NCBI GenBank assembly: GCA_045645985.1
Contig: JAZRJV010000037.1
Location: 1 to 64,000 of the forward strand
Direction: 5' to 3'
DNA length: 64,000 nucleotides
DNA from: RGIG9060 sp045645985
GTDB taxonomy: Bacteria; Spirochaetota; Spirochaetia; Treponematales; Treponemataceae
Position 1 is the stretch's first letter, and the number at the start of each line of letters is the position of its first letter. The translations under genes were made by a program, and so were the position numbers. The notes beneath the pieces were generated by a model. It was given only the letters and a program-made list of their open reading frames with translations. It had not been told where the DNA came from and searched no databases. Positions 41,456 through 49,083 of the stretch are shown piece after piece.

Positions 41456-42215
41456 TTCAGACCTTTTTGACAGAACACAATTTAAACAGCAAGCAAAACT
41501 CAGATTAAGAAAATCTTGGACGCTACCAGTTCTTATTACATTGATTTTTTATGCAATCTTTTTCTTTATCAATAAAGATTCTTTTCAGTTTGATTTACCA
41601 AATTTTTTGAGCATAGAAAATTTTTCATATTCGTACAACTACAACATTGCACCAAAAGACGAAGCATTACCGCTTTCAGGAACAACTGCAATTATAAATC
41701 AAATTTTAATAGGAATTTTTAACATCGCATTCGTAAAATTTTACCTTGACATGCGAAACAAAAATCCGATGGAATTTCAAGATTTTATAAACAGTTTAAC
41801 TTTATGGCTAAAAGGAATTTTAAGTCATCTTTGGTTTTTGTTATGGATAATTCTGTGGTCTTTACTTTTTTTCTTTCCTGGACTTGTAAAAGCATTTGCT
41901 TATTCACAGATGAATTATATCCTTGCAGATTTTCCAGATGTTTCAATTCCAGATGCGATGAAAATTAGTATGAAAATCACAAAGGGCTACAAGTGGGATT
42001 TATTTATGATGTATCTAAGTTTCTTAGGTTGGATGATTTTATCTTCACTTTCTTTTGGAATTGGATTTTTATGGTTAAAACCTTACATGGATTTATCATT
42101 TGCTAACGCATATAAATTTTTGCTAGGAAATGCTTTAAACAAAAATAGAATTACAATGGAAGATTTATATCCTCTACAAAATAATGAAAACAAGGAAACA
42201 CAAGATGGAGAATAA
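41448..42215 (+). CDS. DUF975-family integral membrane protein
   Basis: 255 residues with about five or six hydrophobic segments. The C-terminal half shows the DUF975 pattern: AYSQMNYILADFPDVSIPDAMKIS, then KGYKWDLFMMYLSFLGWMIL and GIGFLWLKPYMDLSFANAY. The family is uncharacterised; members are multi-pass proteins. The ATG at 41448 is used because it lies in the coupled 8-bp overlap with the MBL gene and gives the usual N-terminus (a basic amphipathic helix, QFKQQAKLRLRKSW, before the first membrane segment). The last 11 bp overlap the sppA start. Confidence 0.8.
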   Translation: MNNSDLFDRTQFKQQAKLRLRKSWTLPVLITLIFYAIFFFINKDSFQFDLPNFLSIENFSYSYNYNIAPKDEALPLSGTTAIINQILIGIFNIAFVKFYLDMRNKNPMEFQDFINSLTLWLKGILSHLWFLLWIILWSLLFFFPGLVKAFAYSQMNYILADFPDVSIPDAMKISMKITKGYKWDLFMMYLSFLGWMILSSLSFGIGFLWLKPYMDLSFANAYKFLLGNALNKNRITMEDLYPLQNNENKETQDGE

Positions 42216-43230
42216 CGAAACAGAAACATTAAAACAAGAACCTCAAAACAAAGTTAAGTTGCCACCTAAAAAAAAGAAAACTAAAAAGAACAAAAATAAT
42301 AAAGGCTTGGTAGTTTTTATAATCATTTTAATTGTAGCTGTTGGATTTGGAATATTCAAAGATACACTTTTTAATAAACTTTCAACAAATGTTTCGTTCA
42401 AAAACGAGAATAAATATATTGCAGAATTATACATCGAAGGAACAATCCAGCCTGAAAACGAAAGTTATAATCAAACTTGGTTGCTAGAAACCATAGACGA
42501 ACTTCAAAAGGATACAAACAATGTAGGCACAATTCTTTTTATCAATTCACCAGGCGGAAGTGTTTACGAATCAGATGAAGTTTATCTTGCCTTAAAAAAA
42601 TACAACGAAACAAAAACACTTTGGGCTTATTTAGGCTCAGTTGCAGCTTCTGGTGGATATTATATTGCCTGTTCTGCAGAAAATATTATTGCAAATCGCA
42701 ACACTCTTACAGGTTCTATAGGTGTTATTGCAGGACAATCCGTTGATTTAAGTGAATTTATGACAAAACATGGCATAAAAATGACAACTTTTACAGCAGG
42801 CAAAAATAAAAACATGTTAAATATTGACCAGCCAGTTACACCTGAACAAAAAGAAATCATGCAATCAGTTGCCGATGAATGTTACGAACAGTTTACTCAA
42901 ATTGTTGCCGACGGAAGAAAATTACCAATCGAAACAGTAAAAACATTAGCTGACGGAAGAATTTACACTGCAAATCAAGCATTGAACAATAAATTAGTTG
43001 ACGACATTCTTTCTTACGAAGAAGCAAAATCTCAAATGAAAGAATATTTTTCTGAAATAGAAAATCTAAGCTTTACAGAATATAAATATCTAAAAGAAAA
43101 GAATTTTTACAACTATCTTTTTGATATGTACTCAAAAGCAAAAGGAACAAAATCAGAAACAGACCTTTTAGAAAGAATAATATTAGAATATTCACAAATG
43201 GATTATCCAGCTTATCTTTATATTAAATAA
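42205..43230 (+). CDS. sppA: Signal peptide peptidase SppA
   Basis: 341 residues. A Lys-rich cytoplasmic head (about 10-33) and one membrane anchor (about 34-52) precede an S49-family peptidase domain facing the periplasm. INSPGGSVYESDEV is the substrate-binding strand, SVAASGGYYIACSA holds the catalytic serine, and the TGSIGVI stretch follows, with the general-base lysine probably in TAGKNKNML. It degrades cleaved signal peptides in the membrane. One-domain, short-form SppA. The ATG at 42205 has an AAGGA ribosome-binding site within the DUF975 end. Confidence 0.92.
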   Translation: MENNETETLKQEPQNKVKLPPKKKKTKKNKNNKGLVVFIIILIVAVGFGIFKDTLFNKLSTNVSFKNENKYIAELYIEGTIQPENESYNQTWLLETIDELQKDTNNVGTILFINSPGGSVYESDEVYLALKKYNETKTLWAYLGSVAASGGYYIACSAENIIANRNTLTGSIGVIAGQSVDLSEFMTKHGIKMTTFTAGKNKNMLNIDQPVTPEQKEIMQSVADECYEQFTQIVADGRKLPIETVKTLADGRIYTANQALNNKLVDDILSYEEAKSQMKEYFSEIENLSFTEYKYLKEKNFYNYLFDMYSKAKGTKSETDLLERIILEYSQMDYPAYLYIK

Positions 43231-43250
43231 ATTTTAAATAAGTTTAAAAT

Positions 43251-43305
43251 AAAAGAGCCTTCTAAAATTGAAAACTTTTCAACTTTAGAAGGCTCTTTTA
43301 TTTTA
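43251..43305. terminator. Bidirectional terminator between sppA and the response regulator
   Basis: A perfect 16-bp stem, AAAAGAGCCTTCTAAA (43251-43266) with TTTAGAAGGCTCTTTT (43284-43299), and T-rich flanks on both sides, serving the two convergent genes. Confidence 0.9.
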
Positions 43306-43311
43306 GAAATT

Positions 43312-43920
43312 TTATAAAGATTCGATAATTTTCTTTACAGAATCAGCAATTTCAACAAGATTAAGAGGTTTTACAAAATAATGTAAAGCTCCCATCGCCT
43401 TAAACTTTTCTACAATCGAATCTTCCTTTGAAGCAGTCATAACACAAACAATCGGATTTCCATAATCATCAGAAGCATTTATTTTTTTGTACAAATCCTC
43501 ACCATTAACACCAGGCAAATCCAAGTCCAACAAAATAATATTTGGCTTCTTTTCACCAATAATCGTACCCGCTTCAAATCCATCAAATGCTTGATAGATA
43601 GATGAATTAGGAAATTCTCTTTCAAGATACTTAGTAACAACTTGATTTAAGCCTTTATCATCATCAACAACTAAAATAGAAGCAGAAAGAGGTTTATTTT
43701 GCTGATATGCATCCAAAACTTCAGCAGGAATTTTCATATTTCGTTCTTTCATAAAATCTACTAAATCATCAAGATAAATTCTATATTGACCACCAGGTGT
43801 AGAAAAAGCTTTTAGATAACCATTTCTAATCCAATTTATAGCAGTTTGATTAACAACTCCACATATATTAGCAACTTCAAGTGCAGAATAAACTAAAGTT
43901 TTATTTGAATCTTTATTCAT
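43312..43920 (-). CDS. Response regulator with N-terminal MerR/excisionase-type HTH and C-terminal receiver
   Basis: 202 residues. Residues 1-65 are a winged helix-turn-helix of the excisionase/MerR type (YSALEVANICGVVNQTAINWIRNGYL, then STPGGQYRIYLDDLVDFM). Residues ~84-202 form a CheY-like receiver with the acidic pair VVDDD, the phosphoacceptor Asp in ILLDLDLPG, a T/S site in MTAS and the Lys in VKPLN. The order, DNA-binding domain before receiver, is the reverse of ordinary response regulators. The ATG at 43920 has an AGGGAG ribosome-binding site. No histidine kinase gene is adjacent, so it is an orphan. Its promoter overlaps an inverted repeat that could be its own operator. Confidence 0.88.
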   Translation of the reverse strand: MNKDSNKTLVYSALEVANICGVVNQTAINWIRNGYLKAFSTPGGQYRIYLDDLVDFMKERNMKIPAEVLDAYQQNKPLSASILVVDDDKGLNQVVTKYLEREFPNSSIYQAFDGFEAGTIIGEKKPNIILLDLDLPGVNGEDLYKKINASDDYGNPIVCVMTASKEDSIVEKFKAMGALHYFVKPLNLVEIADSVKKIIESL

Positions 43921-43937
43921 ATTTCTCCCTAAACAAT

Positions 43938-43975
43938 TATACTTATAGTATAACAACTAAAATTATTTATTTCAA
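43938..43975 (-). promoter_or_regulatory. Promoter of the HTH-receiver gene with an overlapping inverted repeat
   Basis: On the minus strand, TTGAAA (43975-43970), 17 bp, TATACT (43952-43947). The inverted repeat TTATAC-TTATA-GTATAA (43938-43954) covers the -10, so a dimer bound there would block transcription. Confidence 0.6.
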
Positions 43976-44000
43976 ACAAAAAATGCTTATTTTTGATATT

Positions 44001-44672
44001 TTAGATATCTATATAATTTTTTCGATATTCTCTTATCATTGATAACGAAAATCCCAATGAAATTAACTTTTTATCAATTTTTTCTTGAGGTAAATTTTGT
44101 CTCAAACATTTAGAATAGGCTTTTTCCAACATTCCAAATTCTGAAAACTCATCATAAAACTCGGATAAAGCATCTTGAGCAATATCTTTTGCAACTCCAC
44201 GACTTAACAAATGCTGAAAAAGTTTTATCTTTCCTTCTGATTTAGAAATTCGTCGATTTCTTAACCATGAAATTGCATATCGATAATCTGACAGATAATT
44301 CTTGCTTTCTAGATAATTCAAAGCAACATTTATAAAATCTTGCTTATGACCTTTTTTTTGTAATTTTTGCGATAGTAAAAATCTACTATGTTCACTACGA
44401 TTTAAATAATTCAAAGCATCTCGTTCGGCTAAAAATGCAAAACCTGCAAAAATCAATTCTTCAGACTCTTCTTCGTTAAATTTTTGATTCGAAATCAACC
44501 TAGAAGGATTTATTGTAGTTAAATAAACTGTGCGTATAAAAAAAGAAGGTCCCTTAGAAGGCAATATTTTAATACAACCTTCAGAGACCTCTTCCACAGA
44601 ATCGATAATTATACACAGAGTTTCAGACTGCAATGAGTTATCTTGCAAACTATTAACTTCTGAACTCTGCAT
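44001..44672 (-). CDS. recX: Regulatory protein RecX
   Basis: 223 residues of the RecX family, helical-repeat proteins that modulate RecA filaments. The core (about residues 80-220) has the typical pattern: ALNYLNRSEHSRFLLSQKL, then FINVALNYLESKNYLSDYRYA, a basic NRRISKSEGKIKLFQHLLSRGV, and a last repeat near the C-terminus. An 80-residue N-terminal extension of unclear fold precedes it. recA is not in the window. The gene follows rpsI by 12 bp, so it is probably co-transcribed with the ribosomal protein genes, an unusual neighbourhood. Confidence 0.85.
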   Translation of the reverse strand: MQSSEVNSLQDNSLQSETLCIIIDSVEEVSEGCIKILPSKGPSFFIRTVYLTTINPSRLISNQKFNEEESEELIFAGFAFLAERDALNYLNRSEHSRFLLSQKLQKKGHKQDFINVALNYLESKNYLSDYRYAISWLRNRRISKSEGKIKLFQHLLSRGVAKDIAQDALSEFYDEFSEFGMLEKAYSKCLRQNLPQEKIDKKLISLGFSLSMIREYRKNYIDI

Positions 44673-44684
44673 AAAAATATAGAT

Positions 44685-45077
44685 TTAGCGTTTACTGAAC
44701 TGGAATCTTCTACGAGCACCGCGTTGACCGTATTTTTTGCGTTCAACCATACGAGGATCACGAGTAAGATATCCGTTAGCTTTCAATGATGCGTAATTTG
44801 CTTGATCAACTTGTGTTAATGCTCTAGCAATTCCGTGTAAACAAGCACCAGCTTGTCCGTTAAGACCACCACCTACAACATTGATAAGCAAGTCATATTT
44901 ATTTTCTGAAGATGTTACCATCAATGGTTGGCGAACAACTTGAACTTGTTCTGCTGTAGCAAAATAATCTGCAACATCTTTTCCGTTAACAACGATTTTT
45001 CCAGACCCATCTCTCACGAAAACGCGAGCTGTTGCTGTCTTTCTTCTTCCTGTTCCAATAGCAATATTTTTTACCAC
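44685..45077 (-). CDS. rpsI: 30S ribosomal protein S9
   Basis: 130 residues, normal length. GTGRRKTATARVFVRDGSG at the N-terminus and the basic tail ending KKYGQRGARRRFQFSKR are the S9 signatures; the C-terminal tail reaches the P-site tRNA. It lies 13 bp after rplM, the standard rplM-rpsI order. Confidence 0.98.
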   Translation of the reverse strand: MVKNIAIGTGRRKTATARVFVRDGSGKIVVNGKDVADYFATAEQVQVVRQPLMVTSSENKYDLLINVVGGGLNGQAGACLHGIARALTQVDQANYASLKANGYLTRDPRMVERKKYGQRGARRRFQFSKR

Positions 45078-45090
45078 GATAGACTCCTAA

Positions 45091-45513
45091 TTACACTTCC
45101 AAAGACTGTGGGTTTTGTGCTGCGTGAGTATGTTCTGCACCAGCAAAAACTTTCAAGTTTGATAATAATTTACGACCTAAAGGTCCTTTAGGAAGCATAC
45201 CTTTTACAGCCAACATTATAGGATCTTCTGGGTGTCTTTCAATTTTCTTTTCAAATGTAAAAGATTTCAAACCACCAACATAACCTGTGTGATGATAGTA
45301 CATTTTATCAGTTTTTTTAGAACCTGTTACAGCAACTTTTGCTGCATTGATAACAACTACATAATCACCCATTTCTTCGTTAGGTGTGAAAGTTGCCTTA
45401 TTTTTTCCGCGTAAAACAGCTGCGGCTTTAGCTGCAACGCGTCCGAGCGGTTTGTTTTCCGCATCGATAACATACCAGTTTCTTGTCTGGTTTTTTACAT
45501 AAATAGTTTTCAT
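45091..45513 (-). CDS. rplM: 50S ribosomal protein L13
   Basis: 140 residues. RNWYVIDAENKPLGRVAAKAA at the start, YYHHTGYVGGLK in the middle and MLPKGPLGRKLLSNLKVF near the end are L13 family blocks. First gene of the rplM-rpsI(-recX) operon, with a leader of about 160 nt that can fold into several hairpins. L13 is an early assembly protein of the large subunit, and in other bacteria L13 regulates its own operon through the mRNA leader. Confidence 0.98.
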   Translation of the reverse strand: MKTIYVKNQTRNWYVIDAENKPLGRVAAKAAAVLRGKNKATFTPNEEMGDYVVVINAAKVAVTGSKKTDKMYYHHTGYVGGLKSFTFEKKIERHPEDPIMLAVKGMLPKGPLGRKLLSNLKVFAGAEHTHAAQNPQSLEV

Positions 45514-45712
45514 GTATATACCTTATAAATATTTTGTAAGAAGAAAAACATGAGCATCTTGCTTTTCTTCAAGCTGTACAAAGTGAGCAAACTTTATACA
45601 AACTTTAAGAAATCTTAACAGAATTTCTTAAACTGTAGACTGTGCCTTTTAGTCCTACAGAACTTATAATATACGGGATTAAATAATAATATTTTTTTAG
45701 GGTAAATGTCAA
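45514..45712 (-). promoter_or_regulatory. Promoter and structured 5' leader of rplM-rpsI
   Basis: On the minus strand, TTGACA (45712-45707), 18 bp, TATTAT (45688-45683), start near 45676. The ~160-nt leader shows four consecutive hairpins by eye: CTGTAG-GACT with AGTC-TACAG (one bulge), a perfect 10-bp TTTAAGAAAT/ATTTCTTAAA, GTATAAAG/CTTTGTAC (8 bp, one G-T pair), and GAAGAAAA/TTTTTCTTC just before the start region. None is followed by a T run, so it is not a simple terminator. Candidate autoregulatory L13 leader. Confidence 0.6.
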
Positions 45713-45735
45713 GTATCTACCCTATTTTCATAAGT

Positions 45736-45966
45736 CTATTTTTCTTCTTGTGCTTTTAATGCAGCTTCTTCTTCTTTTTTTGCTTCTTTTTTATCTTTTA
45801 TATCAGCAATACCGATAAAAATTGCAACTAAACCAACAAAACATGTAAGCACAGGTGCAAAACCTTTCAAAAATGCAATTATTTCAGCACCCCATGCTAA
45901 ACCATTTGGTAAACATGCAAAAACTGTAAATGCAATAAAAATCAATCCTAAAAGTAAAGAAATCAT
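45736..45966 (-). CDS. Small two-helix membrane protein
   Basis: 76 residues: two hydrophobic helices (about 3-24 and 32-54), then a charged Lys/Glu/Ala-rich tail (DKKEAKKEEEAALKAQEEK), likely cytoplasmic. A strong GGAGG ribosome-binding site supports it as a real gene. Family not recognised; function unknown. It stands between the rplM promoter and the repeats downstream of secA. Confidence 0.72.
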   Translation of the reverse strand: MISLLLGLIFIAFTVFACLPNGLAWGAEIIAFLKGFAPVLTCFVGLVAIFIGIADIKDKKEAKKEEEAALKAQEEK

Positions 45967-46057
45967 AAATTTCCTCCGTAATAACTAATTATATTAAAAA
46001 AATTACTAATTTATTATATGCCAGATAAAGCAAGTATGCAACCAAAACTTAACTTTA

Positions 46058-46290
46058 TCTAGCAGCCACATTGTACGCTTCGCTATCAGTGTTATACGCA
46101 TTTTCAATGCGTTGTCTAGCGACCACAACATTGTACGCTTCGCTATAAAGTTGTACGCATTTTCAATGCGTTGTCTAGCGGCCACAACATTGTACGCTTC
46201 GCTATCAAGTTGTACGCATTTTCAATGCGTTGCCTAGCGGCCGCAACATTGTACGCTTCGCTATCAGGTTGCGTCCTAGCGGCCGCAACA
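46058..46290. repeat. 59-bp tandem repeat, about 3.7 copies, running into the 3' end of secA
   Basis: Units at 46058-46114 (57 bp), 46115-46173 (59 bp), 46174-46232 (59 bp) and 46233-46274 (partial, 42 bp), then the first part of the motif again from 46275. Each unit holds CTAGCGGCCACAACATTGTA, then CGCTTCGCTATC, and (except the partial one) the hairpin ACGCATTTTCAATGCGT. The CTAGCGGCCGCAACA part at 46275-46289 encodes the last residues and stop of SecA on the minus strand, so the array looks like a reiteration of the secA tail plus adjoining sequence. G+C is higher than in the surroundings. Confidence 0.85.
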
Positions 46291-49020
46291 CTGCTTGTAT
46301 TTTTTTCCGCTACCACATGGGCATGGGTCGTTGCGACCTACTTTTGGAGCAGTTCTAACAACGGTTACGCTTTCACCACGACTTTTTGCTGCCATTGGAG
46401 AAGATGCGGCACGAGCCATTGCTGAATTTCCGTCGAAAGCCCCGTAAGCATTGTGTTGTGCATTCATTTGGCGTTGACTTCCAACTCTGCGTTGATGTGC
46501 TTCTTCGCCAGACTGAACTTTTACTCTAAACACTCTTGAAGCAATATCAATGCGGATTTTATCCAACATATCGTAGAAAATATTAAACCCATCGATTTTA
46601 TATTCAGTTAATGGATTTTTTGAACCATAAGAGCGAAGATGAACTGCTTCTCGCAAACCTTCCAAAACTTCAAGGTGGTCAAGCCATTTTTTATCAATTT
46701 CTTGAACATATTGATAGCGAATAAACATATTCAAGTTTTCTTTTCCAGCAAGATTTTCTTTTTCTTGAATATCTTTTTTCATCATTTCAAAGATTGAATC
46801 TTTTAAATTTGATTTATCAATATCATTTGGAATTACAATATTGAAAACTCGCTTCAAATTATCTTGAAGTTCGGCAAAGGCTGCATCGCCTTGCTTTCTT
46901 GATTTTCCGTTAAATTCATCAAGATAATCGTCGAGAGTTTCTTCCGCAGTTGTTAAAACTCGTTCTTTTAGATTTTCGTCTGCAAGAATTGCGTCTCGTT
47001 GTTCGTAAATGAAGTTTCTCTGTTCGTTCAAAACATCATCGTATTCAAGAAGATGTTTACGAATTTCAAAGTTGCGCTCTTCAACCTTAGTTTGAGCACC
47101 TTCAATTCCTTTGGTCAACCAAGGATGAAGAATTGGCTCTCCGTTTGGCATTCCAAGACGACTCATCATCATCTTCATTTTTTCGCCACCAAAAAGACGC
47201 ATCAAATCATCATCAAGTGAGATATAAAATTTACTGCGACCAGGGTCACCTTGACGACCAGAACGACCTCTAAGCTGATTGTCAATTCGTCGGCTTTCGT
47301 GGCGTTCTGTACCGATGATATAAAGTCCACCAAGAGATTTTACTTCTTCATAATCTTGTTGCCACTGGATTTTTTCTTTTTCTAATGCTTGTTCAAATTG
47401 TTGGCTAGATGCTTCTGTTCCAACTTTTCGTCGTGCGCGGAATTCTGGATTTCCACCAAGTTTAATATCGGTACCACGACCTGCCATGTTTGTAGCGATA
47501 GTTACAGCACCTTTACTTCCGGCTTCTGCGATAATCAAAGCTTCTCGAGCATGATTTTTTGCGTTAAGAACTTCGTGACGAATTCCTTTTTTTGTAAGAA
47601 GTGAAGATAGAAGTTCTGATTTTTCGATAGAAACTGTACCAACAAGAATTGGTTGCCCTTTTGCGTGGCAAGTTTGAATTTCCTTACAGATTGCTTCCCA
47701 TTTATCGCTTTCTGTCATGTAAACTTCATCGTTTTCATCGATACGAGCAACTGGTTTATTTGTAGGAATTACAACAACATCCAATCCATAGATTTTATTG
47801 AATTCAACAGCTTCTGTTTCGGCAGTTCCTGTCATACCAGAAAGTTTTTTGTACATACGGAAAAAATTCTGGAAAGTGATAGTTGCCATTGTTCTGTTGC
47901 GTTGAGCAATTCGGATATGTTCTTTTGCTTCGATAGCTTGATGCAAACCATCTCCGTAACGGCGACCTTCCAAAATACGACCTGTAAATTCGTCAACGAT
48001 TTGAACTTGTCTATCTTGCACAACATAATCAACATCAATGTGATAAAGAGTATGTGCTCTTACAGCCTGAGTAAAATAGTGAATATATTCAAAGTTTTCT
48101 TCGTCAAAGAGACTTCCAGAAATTAAATTATGTTTTTTAAGAATTTCTTCGATTTTGAGCATACCAGCGTCTGTAAAAGAAACTCGTTTGCTTTTTTCGT
48201 CGATTTTGTAATCACCAATAACTTCTTGTCCTTGAGCTTCGTCTGGATAGTCATCGGTTTCAGGATTTTTTTCAACTTCTTTTAATTGACCAACATATTT
48301 ATCAACTTCAAAGAATTTTGCTGTATCATCTTCACCTTGGCCAGAAATAATAAGCGGAGTTCGAGCTTCGTCAATAAGAATTGAGTCGATTTCGTCCACG
48401 ATACAGAAAGCAAATCCCCGCTGAACTTTATCTTTAGGATTGATGTGCATATTATCGCGAAGATAATCAAAACCAAATTCGTTGTTTGTTCCGTAAGTGA
48501 TGTCACAAGCGTAGGCTTTTCGTCGAGCATCATTATCCATACTTGAAAGAATAATTCCAACTGAAACACCCAAATAATTGTAAACTTTGCTCATCCAAGT
48601 TGCATCGCGTTCTGCAAGATAATCGTTTACAGTTACAACATGAACACCTTCGCCTGTAAGGCTGTTCAAATAGGCGGCGGCAACACACATCAAAGTTTTA
48701 CCTTCACCAGTTTTCATTTCTACGATTCTTCCAGAATTAAGAACCAAAGAACCCATAAGCTGAACATCGTAAGCTCTTTCGCCTAAAACACGATTTGCAG
48801 CTTCTCGAGCCAAAGCAAAGGCTTCTGGTAAAATATCATCGAGAGTTTCTCCGTTTGCAAGGCGTTTTTTAAACTCAGCAGTTTGCAAAGGAAAATCTTC
48901 ATCTTTTAAAGACTTTGCCCAATCTTCTTTTTGATTGATTTTTTCTACAACAGGTAACAACTGTTTTACATCTCGGTCTCTTTTAGAACCGAAAAAAAAG
49001 GTCAAAATTGAATCTAACAT
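46276..49020 (-). CDS. secA: Preprotein translocase ATPase SecA
   Basis: 914 residues, full length. Walker A is in MKTGEGKTLM (about 104-113), the DEAD-box-like Walker B is VDEIDSILIDEART, and later blocks include TNMAGRGTDI and LRGRSGRQGDPG. The C-terminal zinc motif CPCGSGKKYKQCC ends the protein and serves SecB/ribosome binding. SecA drives unfolded proteins through SecYEG. The promoter on the minus strand (TTGTCA 49055-49050, 17 bp, TAAATT 49032-49027) puts the transcription start at the ATG, with no Shine-Dalgarno, so the message is probably leaderless. The stop codon is part of the repeat motif that recurs downstream. Confidence 0.98.
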   Translation of the reverse strand: MLDSILTFFFGSKRDRDVKQLLPVVEKINQKEDWAKSLKDEDFPLQTAEFKKRLANGETLDDILPEAFALAREAANRVLGERAYDVQLMGSLVLNSGRIVEMKTGEGKTLMCVAAAYLNSLTGEGVHVVTVNDYLAERDATWMSKVYNYLGVSVGIILSSMDNDARRKAYACDITYGTNNEFGFDYLRDNMHINPKDKVQRGFAFCIVDEIDSILIDEARTPLIISGQGEDDTAKFFEVDKYVGQLKEVEKNPETDDYPDEAQGQEVIGDYKIDEKSKRVSFTDAGMLKIEEILKKHNLISGSLFDEENFEYIHYFTQAVRAHTLYHIDVDYVVQDRQVQIVDEFTGRILEGRRYGDGLHQAIEAKEHIRIAQRNRTMATITFQNFFRMYKKLSGMTGTAETEAVEFNKIYGLDVVVIPTNKPVARIDENDEVYMTESDKWEAICKEIQTCHAKGQPILVGTVSIEKSELLSSLLTKKGIRHEVLNAKNHAREALIIAEAGSKGAVTIATNMAGRGTDIKLGGNPEFRARRKVGTEASSQQFEQALEKEKIQWQQDYEEVKSLGGLYIIGTERHESRRIDNQLRGRSGRQGDPGRSKFYISLDDDLMRLFGGEKMKMMMSRLGMPNGEPILHPWLTKGIEGAQTKVEERNFEIRKHLLEYDDVLNEQRNFIYEQRDAILADENLKERVLTTAEETLDDYLDEFNGKSRKQGDAAFAELQDNLKRVFNIVIPNDIDKSNLKDSIFEMMKKDIQEKENLAGKENLNMFIRYQYVQEIDKKWLDHLEVLEGLREAVHLRSYGSKNPLTEYKIDGFNIFYDMLDKIRIDIASRVFRVKVQSGEEAHQRRVGSQRQMNAQHNAYGAFDGNSAMARAASSPMAAKSRGESVTVVRTAPKVGRNDPCPCGSGKKYKQCCGR

Positions 49021-49026
49021 AAATTA

Positions 49027-49077
49027 AATTTACTATCTTTTGCCCGTATTGACAACTATTCTCAACAACTTTATTCT
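49027..49077. promoter_or_regulatory. Compact divergent promoter with shared -35 sequence
   Basis: Rightward: TTGACA (49049-49054), 17 bp, TATTCT (49072-49077), ATG at 49084. Leftward: TTGTCA (49055-49050), 17 bp, TAAATT (49032-49027), secA ATG at 49020. The two -35 hexamers occupy the same seven base pairs on opposite strands, and each -10 ends 7 bp before its ATG. Polymerase cannot occupy both promoters at once. Confidence 0.75.
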
Positions 49078-49083
49078 CTATAT

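Noticed and set aside
46058..46290. The secA-adjacent array as a second CRISPR
   Set aside because: Units are contiguous with no unique spacers between them, and part of the unit is coding sequence of secA.
46171..46425. Plus-strand open frame across the tandem repeats
   Set aside because: It is a by-product of the repeat and the antisense of secA, with no ribosome-binding site.
47653..48126. Plus-strand 157-residue frame inside secA
   Set aside because: Antisense shadow of a conserved gene, low-complexity composition, no ribosome-binding site.
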